Assembly (NCBI GenBank): GCA_965229095.1
Contig: OZ245855.1
Coordinates: 4,898,001 to 4,962,000, forward strand
Direction of reading: 5' to 3'
Length of the DNA stretch: 64,000 nt
From: Taibaiella sp965229095
GTDB lineage: Bacteria > Bacteroidota > Bacteroidia > Chitinophagales > Chitinophagaceae
In this document: positions 31,775 to 40,079 of the stretch, one piece after another
Position numbering within the stretch: the first letter of the stretch is position 1
Layout: the number at the start of each line of letters is the position of its first letter
Position numbers and translations under genes: made by a program
The notes under the pieces: generated by a model
Told to the model about the DNA's origin: nothing
Seen by the model: only the letters and a program-made list of their open reading frames with translations
The model's database searches: none

Positions 31775-32698
31775 TCACTCCGCAATCGTAAGCAGCCGGA
31801 ACTGGCCAGGGGTAATGCCTTCGACCTTTTTGAACAGGCGGTGAAAATAATTAAGATCCATAAAGCCGAGGTGATAGCATACGTCGCTGATGCTCATTCC
31901 CTGCTGTGACAATAATTGTTTGGCCTTACGTACGCGCTCGTGCAGGATATACTCAACGGGACTTATACCGAATTCCCGTTTGAAAAGCCGGTACAGGGTA
32001 ACCTTGCTCATGCAGGCTATTTTGCACAGCTGGTCGATGCTGATCTTTTCCGCAATATTTTCTTTAACGTAAGCGGCGAGCGCCGTTAATGCGCCCGACA
32101 AGGCCGGCCGGCTGTCCCGGCTGATGGTATTCAGGTTTTGCTGCTGCACGATCCGGATCACCAGCTCCTGCAAGGCCAGGTCGGCCAGCACGTCCTTGTC
32201 TTTATTATCTTCCGAGCAAATATGGATCAACTTGCCGATGTGAGCCGAAAGTGCTGCGTCGTTCCGGAAATGATAATCCTGGTAGCCCAACTGCCAGTAA
32301 TCGTTGCGTCCTTCTTTGGGATACCGCTCATTCAGTACTGTAAGGGTATGGCTTATTTTAACGGCATCTATGGCCAGGGCTATGCATTGGGTTGGGTTGC
32401 CCTGATCGGCTTCGGGAAAATCGATCCGCATGGTCTCCTTGGCCGGGACGATCACCGTTTCGCCGGGGAGATAATCGAAGCCGGGCGCATCGTACAAGTG
32501 CATCACTTTTTTGCCGCGCAGCATGCTCGTTACCACGAGATCGTTAAAGGTAAGCGGCACCAATGCAGAATGTTCGTAGGTTTCAAAAATGTTCAGTTCG
32601 CAATTCTCCAGCGTATAGGCCTTCCTGTTTTCAACCAGGGTTTTTAGGTCTTTCTCTGCAGTAAGGGACACTTGTTGCAGTGCATAATGACCGGCCAT
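31775..32698 (-). CDS. AraC-family transcriptional regulator
   Basis: 307 residues. The N-terminal ligand-binding/cupin-like half (SALVPLTFNDLVVTSMLRGKK, later GETVIVPAKETMRIDFPE) resembles the AraC_N type. The C-terminal double helix-turn-helix spans about 205-305: ISIDQLCKIACMSKVTLYRL, then SISDVCYHLGFMDLNYFHRL. It is divergent from an aldehyde dehydrogenase gene, a common pairing in which the regulator activates the dehydrogenase. Two direct repeats 21 bp apart in the shared intergenic region are good candidates for its sites. The inducer is probably an alcohol or aldehyde (inference). Confidence 0.93.
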   Translation of the reverse strand: MAGHYALQQVSLTAEKDLKTLVENRKAYTLENCELNIFETYEHSALVPLTFNDLVVTSMLRGKKVMHLYDAPGFDYLPGETVIVPAKETMRIDFPEADQGNPTQCIALAIDAVKISHTLTVLNERYPKEGRNDYWQLGYQDYHFRNDAALSAHIGKLIHICSEDNKDKDVLADLALQELVIRIVQQQNLNTISRDSRPALSGALTALAAYVKENIAEKISIDQLCKIACMSKVTLYRLFKREFGISPVEYILHERVRKAKQLLSQQGMSISDVCYHLGFMDLNYFHRLFKKVEGITPGQFRLLTIAE

Positions 32699-32794
32699 CG
32701 GTTACAGGTTTTAAGCGTTAAGGAAGAAAATAAGTGAGTACTAAGTTAAGCATAATCGGCGCAAAAAAACGAGAAAGGGAAAATTGAAAGGATC

Positions 32795-32831
32795 GTGCTA
32801 TGGATTGAAACAATAGTGCTACAGATTGGAA
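32795..32831 (+). promoter_or_regulatory. Candidate AraC-type operator: two direct repeats 21 bp apart
   Basis: GTGCTATGGATTGAAA at 32795-32810 and GTGCTACAGATTGGAA at 32816-32831, consensus GTGCTA-N2-GATTG-N-A. The 21-bp period (two helical turns) is typical of AraC-family half-sites, and the pair lies between the regulator and the dehydrogenase. Confidence 0.6.
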
Positions 32832-32891
32832 AAAGTAATGACTTACTTCGTAAAGCATTTATTTATCGGTTCATCTTCAAAAATCAAAATT

Positions 32892-34436
32892 ATGTCGACA
32901 ATAGCAGAAAGCCCGGAAGCTAAAATAGTAGTCTCCAACCTGGCCCAGCGGCCTGCTTTTAAATCACGTTATGATCATTATATCGGAGGCCGGTTTGTAC
33001 CTCCTGCCAAAGGTGAGTATTTCGATAATGTTTCCCCTATTGACGGAAAGGTATTTACCCAGGCTGCCCGGGGTACCAAAGAAGATATTGAGGCTGCCCT
33101 CGATGCGGCCCATGCCGCTTTTGAAAGCTGGAGCAAAACGTCGGCGACGGTACGCAGTAACCTGTTGTTGAAGATCGCACAAGTGATAGAAGATAACCTG
33201 GAGTACCTCGCCACGGTGGAAGCTATCGATAATGGCAAGGCCATAAGGGAAACCCGGGCCGCCGATCTTCCGCTTTGTGTTGATCACTTCCGTTATTTTG
33301 CCGGGGTGATCCGGGGTGAAGAAGGAGCCATTGCAGAGCACGACGAAAACACGGTGAGCATTGTATTGCACGAACCTTTGGGCGTAGTGGGCCAGATCAT
33401 TCCCTGGAATTTCCCATTGCTGATGGCTACCTGGAAAATAGCGCCGGCGCTGGCTGCCGGCTGTTGTACCATCGTAAAGCCTGCCGAACAAACACCTACT
33501 TCTATTATGGTGCTGCTGGAGCTGATCGGCGATATCCTACCCCCGGGTGTGTTGAACGTCGTTACGGGCTTTGGTCCCGAAGCGGGTAAGCCGCTGGCTA
33601 CCTCGCCGAGGATCGCCAAAGTATCCTTTACCGGCGAAACGACTACAGGCAGACTGATTCTGCAGTATGCTTCCGAAAATATTATCCCGGCTACGATGGA
33701 GCTGGGCGGCAAGTCGCCCAATATATTCTTCCCTTCCGTGGCCGATGCCGACGACGAGTTTTTCGATAAAGCCGTTGAAGGCGCCGTGCTGTTTGCACTG
33801 AATCAGGGCGAAGTATGTACCTGCCCCTCCCGTATCCTGGTACACGAAAGTATCTATGATAAATTTATGGATAGGGTGGTCGAACGCACCAAAGCCATTA
33901 AAACAGGGCATCCGCTCGATGGCACGGTAATGATGGGCGCGCAGGCTTCCAGCGATCAATATGAGAAGATCCGTTCTTACTTGAAAATAGGCAAGGAAGA
34001 AGGCGCCGAAGTATTGGTAGGCGGCGAAGTAAACCAGTTGGGCGGGGAATTGGAAGGAGGCTATTATATCCAGCCTACGATCTTTAAAGGGACCAATAAG
34101 ATGCGTGTTTTCCAGGAAGAGATCTTTGGTCCCGTGGTATGTGTCACTACGTTTAAAACTACCGAGGAGGCTATCGGTATTGCCAACGATACTTTGTACG
34201 GTCTTGGCGCCGGGGTATGGACCCGCGATGCGCATGAGCTGTACCAGGTGCCGCGTGCCATCAAGGCCGGAAGGGTGTGGGTCAATAATTACCATGCTTA
34301 CCCGGCACATGCGCCTTTCGGCGGATACAAGAAGTCGGGCTTTGGCCGGGAAAACCACAAGATGATGCTGGAGCATTATCGCCAGACCAAGAATATGCTG
34401 ATCTCCTACAGCAAGCAGAAACTGGGCTTTTTTTAA
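32892..34436 (+). CDS. Aldehyde dehydrogenase, AldB/ExaC-like
   Basis: NAD(P)-dependent oxidation of aldehydes (acetaldehyde and similar) to acids; 514 residues from the ATG at 32892, the usual AldB length. Upstream in-frame starts from 32826 would add a 22-residue tail atypical of the family. Visible are PWNFPLLMATWKIAPALAAG, KPAEQTP, the cofactor loop FTGETTTGR, the general base Glu270 in MELGGKSPN and the nucleophile Cys309 in NQGEVCTCPSR, plus EEIFGPV near the C-terminus. Divergent from an AraC regulator and followed by DUF779, a partner repeatedly found with these dehydrogenases. Confidence 0.95.
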   Translation: MSTIAESPEAKIVVSNLAQRPAFKSRYDHYIGGRFVPPAKGEYFDNVSPIDGKVFTQAARGTKEDIEAALDAAHAAFESWSKTSATVRSNLLLKIAQVIEDNLEYLATVEAIDNGKAIRETRAADLPLCVDHFRYFAGVIRGEEGAIAEHDENTVSIVLHEPLGVVGQIIPWNFPLLMATWKIAPALAAGCCTIVKPAEQTPTSIMVLLELIGDILPPGVLNVVTGFGPEAGKPLATSPRIAKVSFTGETTTGRLILQYASENIIPATMELGGKSPNIFFPSVADADDEFFDKAVEGAVLFALNQGEVCTCPSRILVHESIYDKFMDRVVERTKAIKTGHPLDGTVMMGAQASSDQYEKIRSYLKIGKEEGAEVLVGGEVNQLGGELEGGYYIQPTIFKGTNKMRVFQEEIFGPVVCVTTFKTTEEAIGIANDTLYGLGAGVWTRDAHELYQVPRAIKAGRVWVNNYHAYPAHAPFGGYKKSGFGRENHKMMLEHYRQTKNMLISYSKQKLGFF

Positions 34437-34441
34437 TGCTG

Positions 34442-34470
34442 AAACAGGCAGGCACATTGCCTGCCTGTTT
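34442..34470 (+). terminator. Hairpin between aldehyde dehydrogenase and DUF779 genes
   Basis: 12-bp perfect stem, AAACAGGCAGGC with GCCTGCCTGTTT, 5-nt loop, followed by CCATTTT. It begins 6 nt after the dehydrogenase stop and ends 20 nt before the DUF779 start, so it probably attenuates rather than isolates DUF779. Confidence 0.75.
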
Positions 34471-34489
34471 CCATTTTCAATCACAGAAT

Positions 34490-34873
34490 ATGATTCCACG
34501 AGTATTGATTACGGAAGAAGCTGCAATAGTAGTGGCCCGCTTAAAAGAAAGCTATGGCGAACTGATGTTTCACCAGAGCGGCGGTTGCTGCGATGGCTCT
34601 TCGCCTATGTGTTTCGAAAAAGGGGACTTTAAGGTAGGTGGCAGCGATGTATGCCTGGGTATTATTGCCGGTTGCGACTTCTGGATGAGCAAAGACCAGT
34701 TCGCCTATTGGCAGCATACCCAGCTTACGGTGGACATTACCAAAGGCAGGGGTTCCAGCTTTTCCCTGGAGATCCCTTTGGGGCTACGTTTTATAATACA
34801 GTCCCGGATTTTCAGCGAAGAAGAAGAACGGCAATTGGAGCCGCTCCGTTATTATGATGATGAGACGGAATAA
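34490..34873 (+). CDS. DUF779 domain protein
   Basis: Small cytoplasmic protein, 127 residues from the ATG at 34490; the same frame opens at 34436 but that part is the hairpin and is not protein-like. The typical DUF779 cysteine cluster FHQSGGCCDGSSPMCF is present, together with VCLGIIAGCDFWM and the ending SFSLEIPLGLRF. The clustered Cys suggest metal binding or redox function; no activity is established to my knowledge. It is the regular downstream partner of AldB-type dehydrogenases, as here, and a role in that enzyme's maturation or aldehyde handling is inference. Confidence 0.88.
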   Translation: MIPRVLITEEAAIVVARLKESYGELMFHQSGGCCDGSSPMCFEKGDFKVGGSDVCLGIIAGCDFWMSKDQFAYWQHTQLTVDITKGRGSSFSLEIPLGLRFIIQSRIFSEEEERQLEPLRYYDDETE

Positions 34874-34923
34874 ATGCGGGGTAAAATCCTTGTTATCCTT
34901 CTCATCTTTCAAAATTTTAGCAT

Positions 34924-34951
34924 TTGTAAACCGGGCAATAGGCTATCTTTG
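34924..34951 (+). promoter_or_regulatory. Probable tamB promoter
   Basis: TATCTTTG at 34944-34951 fits the Bacteroidota -7 box; TTG at 34924-34926 lies 17 bp before it, slightly closer than the usual 19-21. It would start RNA about 15 nt before the CTG at 34973. Confidence 0.5.
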
Positions 34952-34972
34952 CAGTTATAACCGACGTGACCG

Positions 34973-37900
34973 CTGAAGCGTTTTCTAAAAATACTGCGTA
35001 ATTCTTTCCTGACATTGATTGGTATTATCATTATCCTGGTAATATTGGTCAATTTTACGCCTGTGCAGAACTTCATTGCACAGAAAGCGGTCCACTATCT
35101 TTCCGGCAAGCTGGGTACTAAAGTCAGCCTGAAAAGCATACGCATCGACCTGTTGAATGCGGCCACGCTGGAAGGGCTTTACATCGAAGACAAGCAGCAT
35201 GATACGCTCCTTTATGCCGGCGAAGCCAGGGTCAAGATTACCGATTGGTTTTTCCTGAAGGATAAGCCGGTGATCAGCTATGTAGAACTGCGTAATGCTT
35301 ATGCCAATCTTTACCGGAAGCGTAATACCGATCAATGGAATTACCAGTTCGTCATCGATGCCTTTGCTTCCAAGGACAATAAGCCTTCGGCAAAAAAAGA
35401 AGGAACGTTGAACATGGACCTGCGCGATGTGGTGCTGCATGAGGTCCGCTTTCACATGATCGACGAATGGGGAGGCAGTGATATGATCGGTGAGTTGCGC
35501 GACTTCGAGATCAATGCCCGCCAGATCGATTTCAAGAAAAAGATTATCGATGTAAGATCCATTACCGGTAACCAGGTGCTTTTCGGTCTGCGCGATTATA
35601 AAGGCGGCCGGCCGCCGAAACCCAGGAGTACTGCCGCTCCGGTTATCGATACCACACCGTTTAACCCCGGCTTATGGAAGATAACGCTGGGCTTGCTCCG
35701 GTTAGAAGATAGCCATTTTTTCCTGGATGATCCCGATACGAAAGCTAATAACAATGGCCATTTCGATGAAACACATATGGACATCACAGGTATCGAACTG
35801 GAAGCACGTAATGCGGTGATCACAGGCGATACCTTGATCGCCGATCTGAAGTCGCTAAAGGGGAAGGAACGCTGCGGCCTGGAAATAAAAAATATGAAGG
35901 CCAGGGTGAAGGTGTCGCCGAAGATAGCCGAATGTAAGGAGCTGGTATTGCAGACCAGTAACAGCTTACTGACGAATTATTATGCCATGCATTATGAGCG
36001 TTTCCCCGACTTTACGGATTACCTCACCAAAGTAGTGATGGTGGGTAACCTGCAGCAATCGGAAGTGGGGATGCAGGATATTGTTTACTTCGCTCCCGAC
36101 CTGGAACGGTTTAAGAATATATCGGTAAGGATAAGCGGTAAAGGAAAGGGCACTGTTGAAAAGCTGAAAGTGACCGACCTGGCCTTGGACGACGGCCTGA
36201 GCCAGCTAAAGGGTGACCTGTACATGAATGGCCTCCCGGAAATAGAAAGCACTTTTATCGACTTCCAGAGAGGAGAGATACGAACCAATGGCGCTGCCGC
36301 TTTTCTCTATGTGCCCGAACTGCGCAAGCAAAAAGTGATCGATCTGCAGGCCTTGAGCAATGTGGTTTTCACGGGCAGCTTTACCGGTTTTATTTCTGAT
36401 TTCGTGGCTTACGGTACACTCAACTCCAATCTGGGCAATGCCAAAGCAAATATCAACCTGAAATTCCCGGCCAGGGCGCAGCCCTTGTATTCCGGTTCCC
36501 TGGCGACGGACAATTTTAATATCGGCCGTTTGCTGAACCTCGATTTTATAGGCAATGTGTCGCTCGATGGCTCTGTTAAAGGACGTGGTTTTGACGCTGC
36601 TACGGCTTCCATAGATGTAGATGGTATGGTTAAAGCAGTACAATTGAACGGCTATAACTACCAGGACATACAAGTAGATGGTAACCTGCAAGCCAAAAAA
36701 TTTGATGGCAAATTGTCGGCCAAAGACCCGAACCTGGTACTTGACTTCGACGGGAAGATCGATTTTTCCGGCATCGAACCTATGTTCAATGTCTATGCCA
36801 AAGTAAGTCATGTCAACACAAAAGCGCTGCAGTTGACGAAGGACAGTATTATTGCTGATGCGGAAATGAAACTGGATTTCAGCGGCAGCAATATCGATAA
36901 TTTTATCGGTTCTGCTTTTATCTACAATATGAATATCCGGCGCGACAGCACCCGGCTGGATATAGATTCCCTGCAGCTTATTTCTACCCTCAGTAAAGGT
37001 TTCAAGCAACTTACGCTGAAAACCAATGAGCTTTCGGCAACTGTAAGCGGGCAGTTTTCGGTAATGGACCTGCCAGGATCGGGTAAGATGTTCTTGTCTT
37101 ATTACCTGCCCCAGTACGTGTCACGGCCTGCGCAGGTCAACGAAAATCAAAACCTCCGCTTCGAAGTAACCGCCGGCAATACCAACGATATTTTATCGCT
37201 TTTTACCAAAGATATACGGGTGGGTGCGGGGCTGCGGCTTACAGGCTCGATGGATATGTCGCATCAGCAATTGCTCTTTAATGGTACGCTGCCCTCGTTT
37301 AACTATGGAAGCCTGAGGTTTAATAGTGTCCAGATCAACAGCAAAGGCAATTACTCCGGCTTTAGCCTGGAGGCAATGGCCAACGGCATTAAAGCCGGTG
37401 AAACAGACATTGCGTCCACGGTGCAGTTTCAAACCCGCATTTTCCAGGATTCGGCCAGGTTCCAACTGCTCAGCACTACACCTACCAGTATTGGCAGTGC
37501 CGAGCTGAATGGCATGGCTTATGCGGCTCATGATAGTTTTTACCTGCATGTACTTCCTTCGGGATTTTATCTTAACCAGACCCGCTGGGAAATACCGGGT
37601 GGCAACGAGATCGTGTTTGCCAAAAATTACCTGGCCTTGAAAAACCTGAATATACAGGCGGGGTTACAGAAGATCCAGATCAATACGGAAGGTAACGAAC
37701 GTCCCGGCGATGCGACGGTGCTGGTAAAGAATTTTGATATAGCAGCCCTTAATTCCTTTATCGGTATCGAGGGGCTTAACCTGGATGGGCGCATTAACGG
37801 CAAAGTGCAGGTGAGCTCCCTGCTGCAAGACCAGATGATCGATTTCGATATGGCTGCCAATGGCCTGCGCATCAATACGGATACGCTGGGCGATGCAAGA

Positions 37901-39814
37901 GCAGCGGGTTCTTACAATGTGGCCAAATCGCTGATCACCTTAAAAGAAGAAAGCGGGCTTAGCTATAAAGATTCGAGAGCATCGCTTACCGGGACTTATA
38001 GCTTCGATCCGCAATCGAAGGAAAATATCGACGGGGCGATAACCCTTGAGCAAGCGAATGTTAACTGGGCGCAGCCTTTCCTTGCCGGTTACGTACACAA
38101 TCTTACGGGGCATGTAAGCGGGAAGATATCCATTAAAGGCAGTGCGTCCGATCCGTTGACCACGGGTTCTATCCAGCTCGATAATGTCGGGTTTACGCCG
38201 GACATTACCGGGGCGCATTACACGATCAAAGAGGCTAATATAAGTGTAAGCGATACGAAGTTTGACCTGGGCGCGATTACAGTTACCGATGATGATGGCC
38301 GCGAAGGCGTAGTCGGCGGCAATATCCAGCACGAAAGGCTCAGCAAGATCAATTTCAGGCTCAACATGCGCAGCGACAATATAAAAGTGCTGGACCTGAA
38401 AGATTATCAGAACCCCAATTTTCATGGCGATGTAAAAGCTTCGGTACAGCTCAGGCTTTCAGGGCCTGTCAACAACCTGAACCTGAATATTTTTGCCACT
38501 CCTCAGAAAAACTCCCACTTGTATATTCCTATCGGGTACGGAAGCGACATCAGCGATTATGACTATATCCGTTTCAAGCAATACGGCGAAGTAAAAGAGG
38601 TGAAAGAGGTCAGTAAGAATAAGCTTAACATACGTATCGATGCTATTGCTACGCCCGATCTCGAGGCGACCATTATCCTGGACCCGGCTACCGGCGATCA
38701 GATATGGGCAAAAGGCAGCGGTAACATTATCCTGGAAATACCGCCGGCAGGCGAGATGAAGATGAACGGGAATTATATCATCGATGAAGGGAAATACAAT
38801 TTTTCATTTAAGCAATTACAGGTACTGAATTACAAACGTCAATTCACTATCAATTCCAATAGCGTGATCAAATGGAACGGCGACGTTGCCGATGCCGACC
38901 TGGATGTAACCGCGTATGCCCAGATCAAGGCCCGCTTATACGATCTCATCATTAACGAGGTAGACCGGGCGGGGCTGTCGCAGTCGGAGATCAGGGATGC
39001 GCAGATCATGCAGATGGTGAACGTGCAGATGAATATGCGGGGTTCGCTGAAAGAGCCGCAGTTCGGCTTTAAGCTGGACCTGGCCGAGAACCGTTCCGTA
39101 GGCACCTATGCTTATCAGAAATTGCAGCGCATCAACTCCGATGACAAAGAGCTGCTGAACCAGGTGGCTTCTTTATTGCTGCTGGAACAATTTGTACCGC
39201 CTGAAGGGATCAGTAATTCCAACGCGGTAACCAGCGGTACGATCAATAACATGAGCGAGCTGATCTCGTCGGCCGCTTCTTCGCAGATCACCAATTTTGC
39301 CAATAAAATACTGGGCATGGAAGACTTGTATATAGGCTTGAGGTATAAGAACTATAACCTGGCCGATAACAGTCAGCCTTTGAACGGGATCAATTACCTT
39401 AACCGTAATGAGGCGGGGGTAAACCTGAGAAAAAGCTTTTTCAACAACAGGCTTATCCTGGAGGCAGGCGGTGTGTACGATTGGGGTCGTAATAATGCCC
39501 AAAGTGATTTTACCACCAACTTCGCCGGCGATTTCAGGGTGCAATACCTGCTTTCCGAAGATGGCCGCATCCGCTTCAATGTATTCCGGACCAGTAATTA
39601 CGATGCCCTGTTTTCCCAGGTCATAGGGCGCCAGGGCGTAGGCCTTAGCTATCGCAAATCTTTCAATGGCCTGCTTGACCTTTTCCGTAGCGAAGAAAAA
39701 ATGAGAAAGGAAAGAGAGCAAATGCTGAAACAGCAAAAGCAACAGAGCATGAAGAAAGAGGATGGGCAGGATACCCTTAGAAGAACATTTACTCAGGTGG
39801 CCGGGAAATCATAA
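34973..39814 (+). CDS. tamB: TamB-like translocation and assembly module protein (DUF490)
   Basis: Very long envelope protein, about 1,600 residues, spanning the periplasm from the inner membrane to TamL at the outer membrane. One N-terminal transmembrane helix (LIGIIIILVILV) precedes an AsmA-like region and a long series of repeating beta strands forming a lipid-groove structure. The C-terminal DUF490 domain is seen in EIPPAGEMKMNGNYIIDEGKY and the stretch NQVASLLLLEQFVPPEG. No ATG or GTG lies before the helix. A TTG at 35015 cuts into it, whereas CTG at 34973 would give a normal basic start (LKRFLKILRNSFLTL). I chose 34973; the frame is closed by TGA at 34967. Confidence 0.88.
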   Translation: MKRFLKILRNSFLTLIGIIIILVILVNFTPVQNFIAQKAVHYLSGKLGTKVSLKSIRIDLLNAATLEGLYIEDKQHDTLLYAGEARVKITDWFFLKDKPVISYVELRNAYANLYRKRNTDQWNYQFVIDAFASKDNKPSAKKEGTLNMDLRDVVLHEVRFHMIDEWGGSDMIGELRDFEINARQIDFKKKIIDVRSITGNQVLFGLRDYKGGRPPKPRSTAAPVIDTTPFNPGLWKITLGLLRLEDSHFFLDDPDTKANNNGHFDETHMDITGIELEARNAVITGDTLIADLKSLKGKERCGLEIKNMKARVKVSPKIAECKELVLQTSNSLLTNYYAMHYERFPDFTDYLTKVVMVGNLQQSEVGMQDIVYFAPDLERFKNISVRISGKGKGTVEKLKVTDLALDDGLSQLKGDLYMNGLPEIESTFIDFQRGEIRTNGAAAFLYVPELRKQKVIDLQALSNVVFTGSFTGFISDFVAYGTLNSNLGNAKANINLKFPARAQPLYSGSLATDNFNIGRLLNLDFIGNVSLDGSVKGRGFDAATASIDVDGMVKAVQLNGYNYQDIQVDGNLQAKKFDGKLSAKDPNLVLDFDGKIDFSGIEPMFNVYAKVSHVNTKALQLTKDSIIADAEMKLDFSGSNIDNFIGSAFIYNMNIRRDSTRLDIDSLQLISTLSKGFKQLTLKTNELSATVSGQFSVMDLPGSGKMFLSYYLPQYVSRPAQVNENQNLRFEVTAGNTNDILSLFTKDIRVGAGLRLTGSMDMSHQQLLFNGTLPSFNYGSLRFNSVQINSKGNYSGFSLEAMANGIKAGETDIASTVQFQTRIFQDSARFQLLSTTPTSIGSAELNGMAYAAHDSFYLHVLPSGFYLNQTRWEIPGGNEIVFAKNYLALKNLNIQAGLQKIQINTEGNERPGDATVLVKNFDIAALNSFIGIEGLNLDGRINGKVQVSSLLQDQMIDFDMAANGLRINTDTLGDARAAGSYNVAKSLITLKEESGLSYKDSRASLTGTYSFDPQSKENIDGAITLEQANVNWAQPFLAGYVHNLTGHVSGKISIKGSASDPLTTGSIQLDNVGFTPDITGAHYTIKEANISVSDTKFDLGAITVTDDDGREGVVGGNIQHERLSKINFRLNMRSDNIKVLDLKDYQNPNFHGDVKASVQLRLSGPVNNLNLNIFATPQKNSHLYIPIGYGSDISDYDYIRFKQYGEVKEVKEVSKNKLNIRIDAIATPDLEATIILDPATGDQIWAKGSGNIILEIPPAGEMKMNGNYIIDEGKYNFSFKQLQVLNYKRQFTINSNSVIKWNGDVADADLDVTAYAQIKARLYDLIINEVDRAGLSQSEIRDAQIMQMVNVQMNMRGSLKEPQFGFKLDLAENRSVGTYAYQKLQRINSDDKELLNQVASLLLLEQFVPPEGISNSNAVTSGTINNMSELISSAASSQITNFANKILGMEDLYIGLRYKNYNLADNSQPLNGINYLNRNEAGVNLRKSFFNNRLILEAGGVYDWGRNNAQSDFTTNFAGDFRVQYLLSEDGRIRFNVFRTSNYDALFSQVIGRQGVGLSYRKSFNGLLDLFRSEEKMRKEREQMLKQQKQQSMKKEDGQDTLRRTFTQVAGKS

Positions 39815-39964
39815 TCTCCTTAATGGTACGTACTCTTAGTATTGTATCGCAGCAGGGAATCTTCAAATCCCAAGTTTGCTTTGGTCATACAAAAAAGTAT
39901 AGGATATAACATCATCCTTGTTCCTTTCTTGCGGGTAGTCAGTTATCCTTGTATAGCTGTGCTT

Positions 39965-40007
39965 GTGTATTGAAATATATGTATTTTCAATACACAATTT
40001 TTTTTTA
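39965..40007 (+). terminator. tamB terminator
   Basis: 11-bp stem, GTGTATTGAAA (39965-39975) with TTTCAATACAC (39985-39995), 9-nt loop, followed by AA and nine T. The remaining 265-bp gap between tamB and the barrel gene is AT-rich with nothing else recognised. Confidence 0.75.
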
Positions 40008-40079
40008 TCGTATTCGTTAATATTTCCTATTATTGTTTCCACTTTTTTATAATCACCTAAATTACCCCTGTTTCACCAC

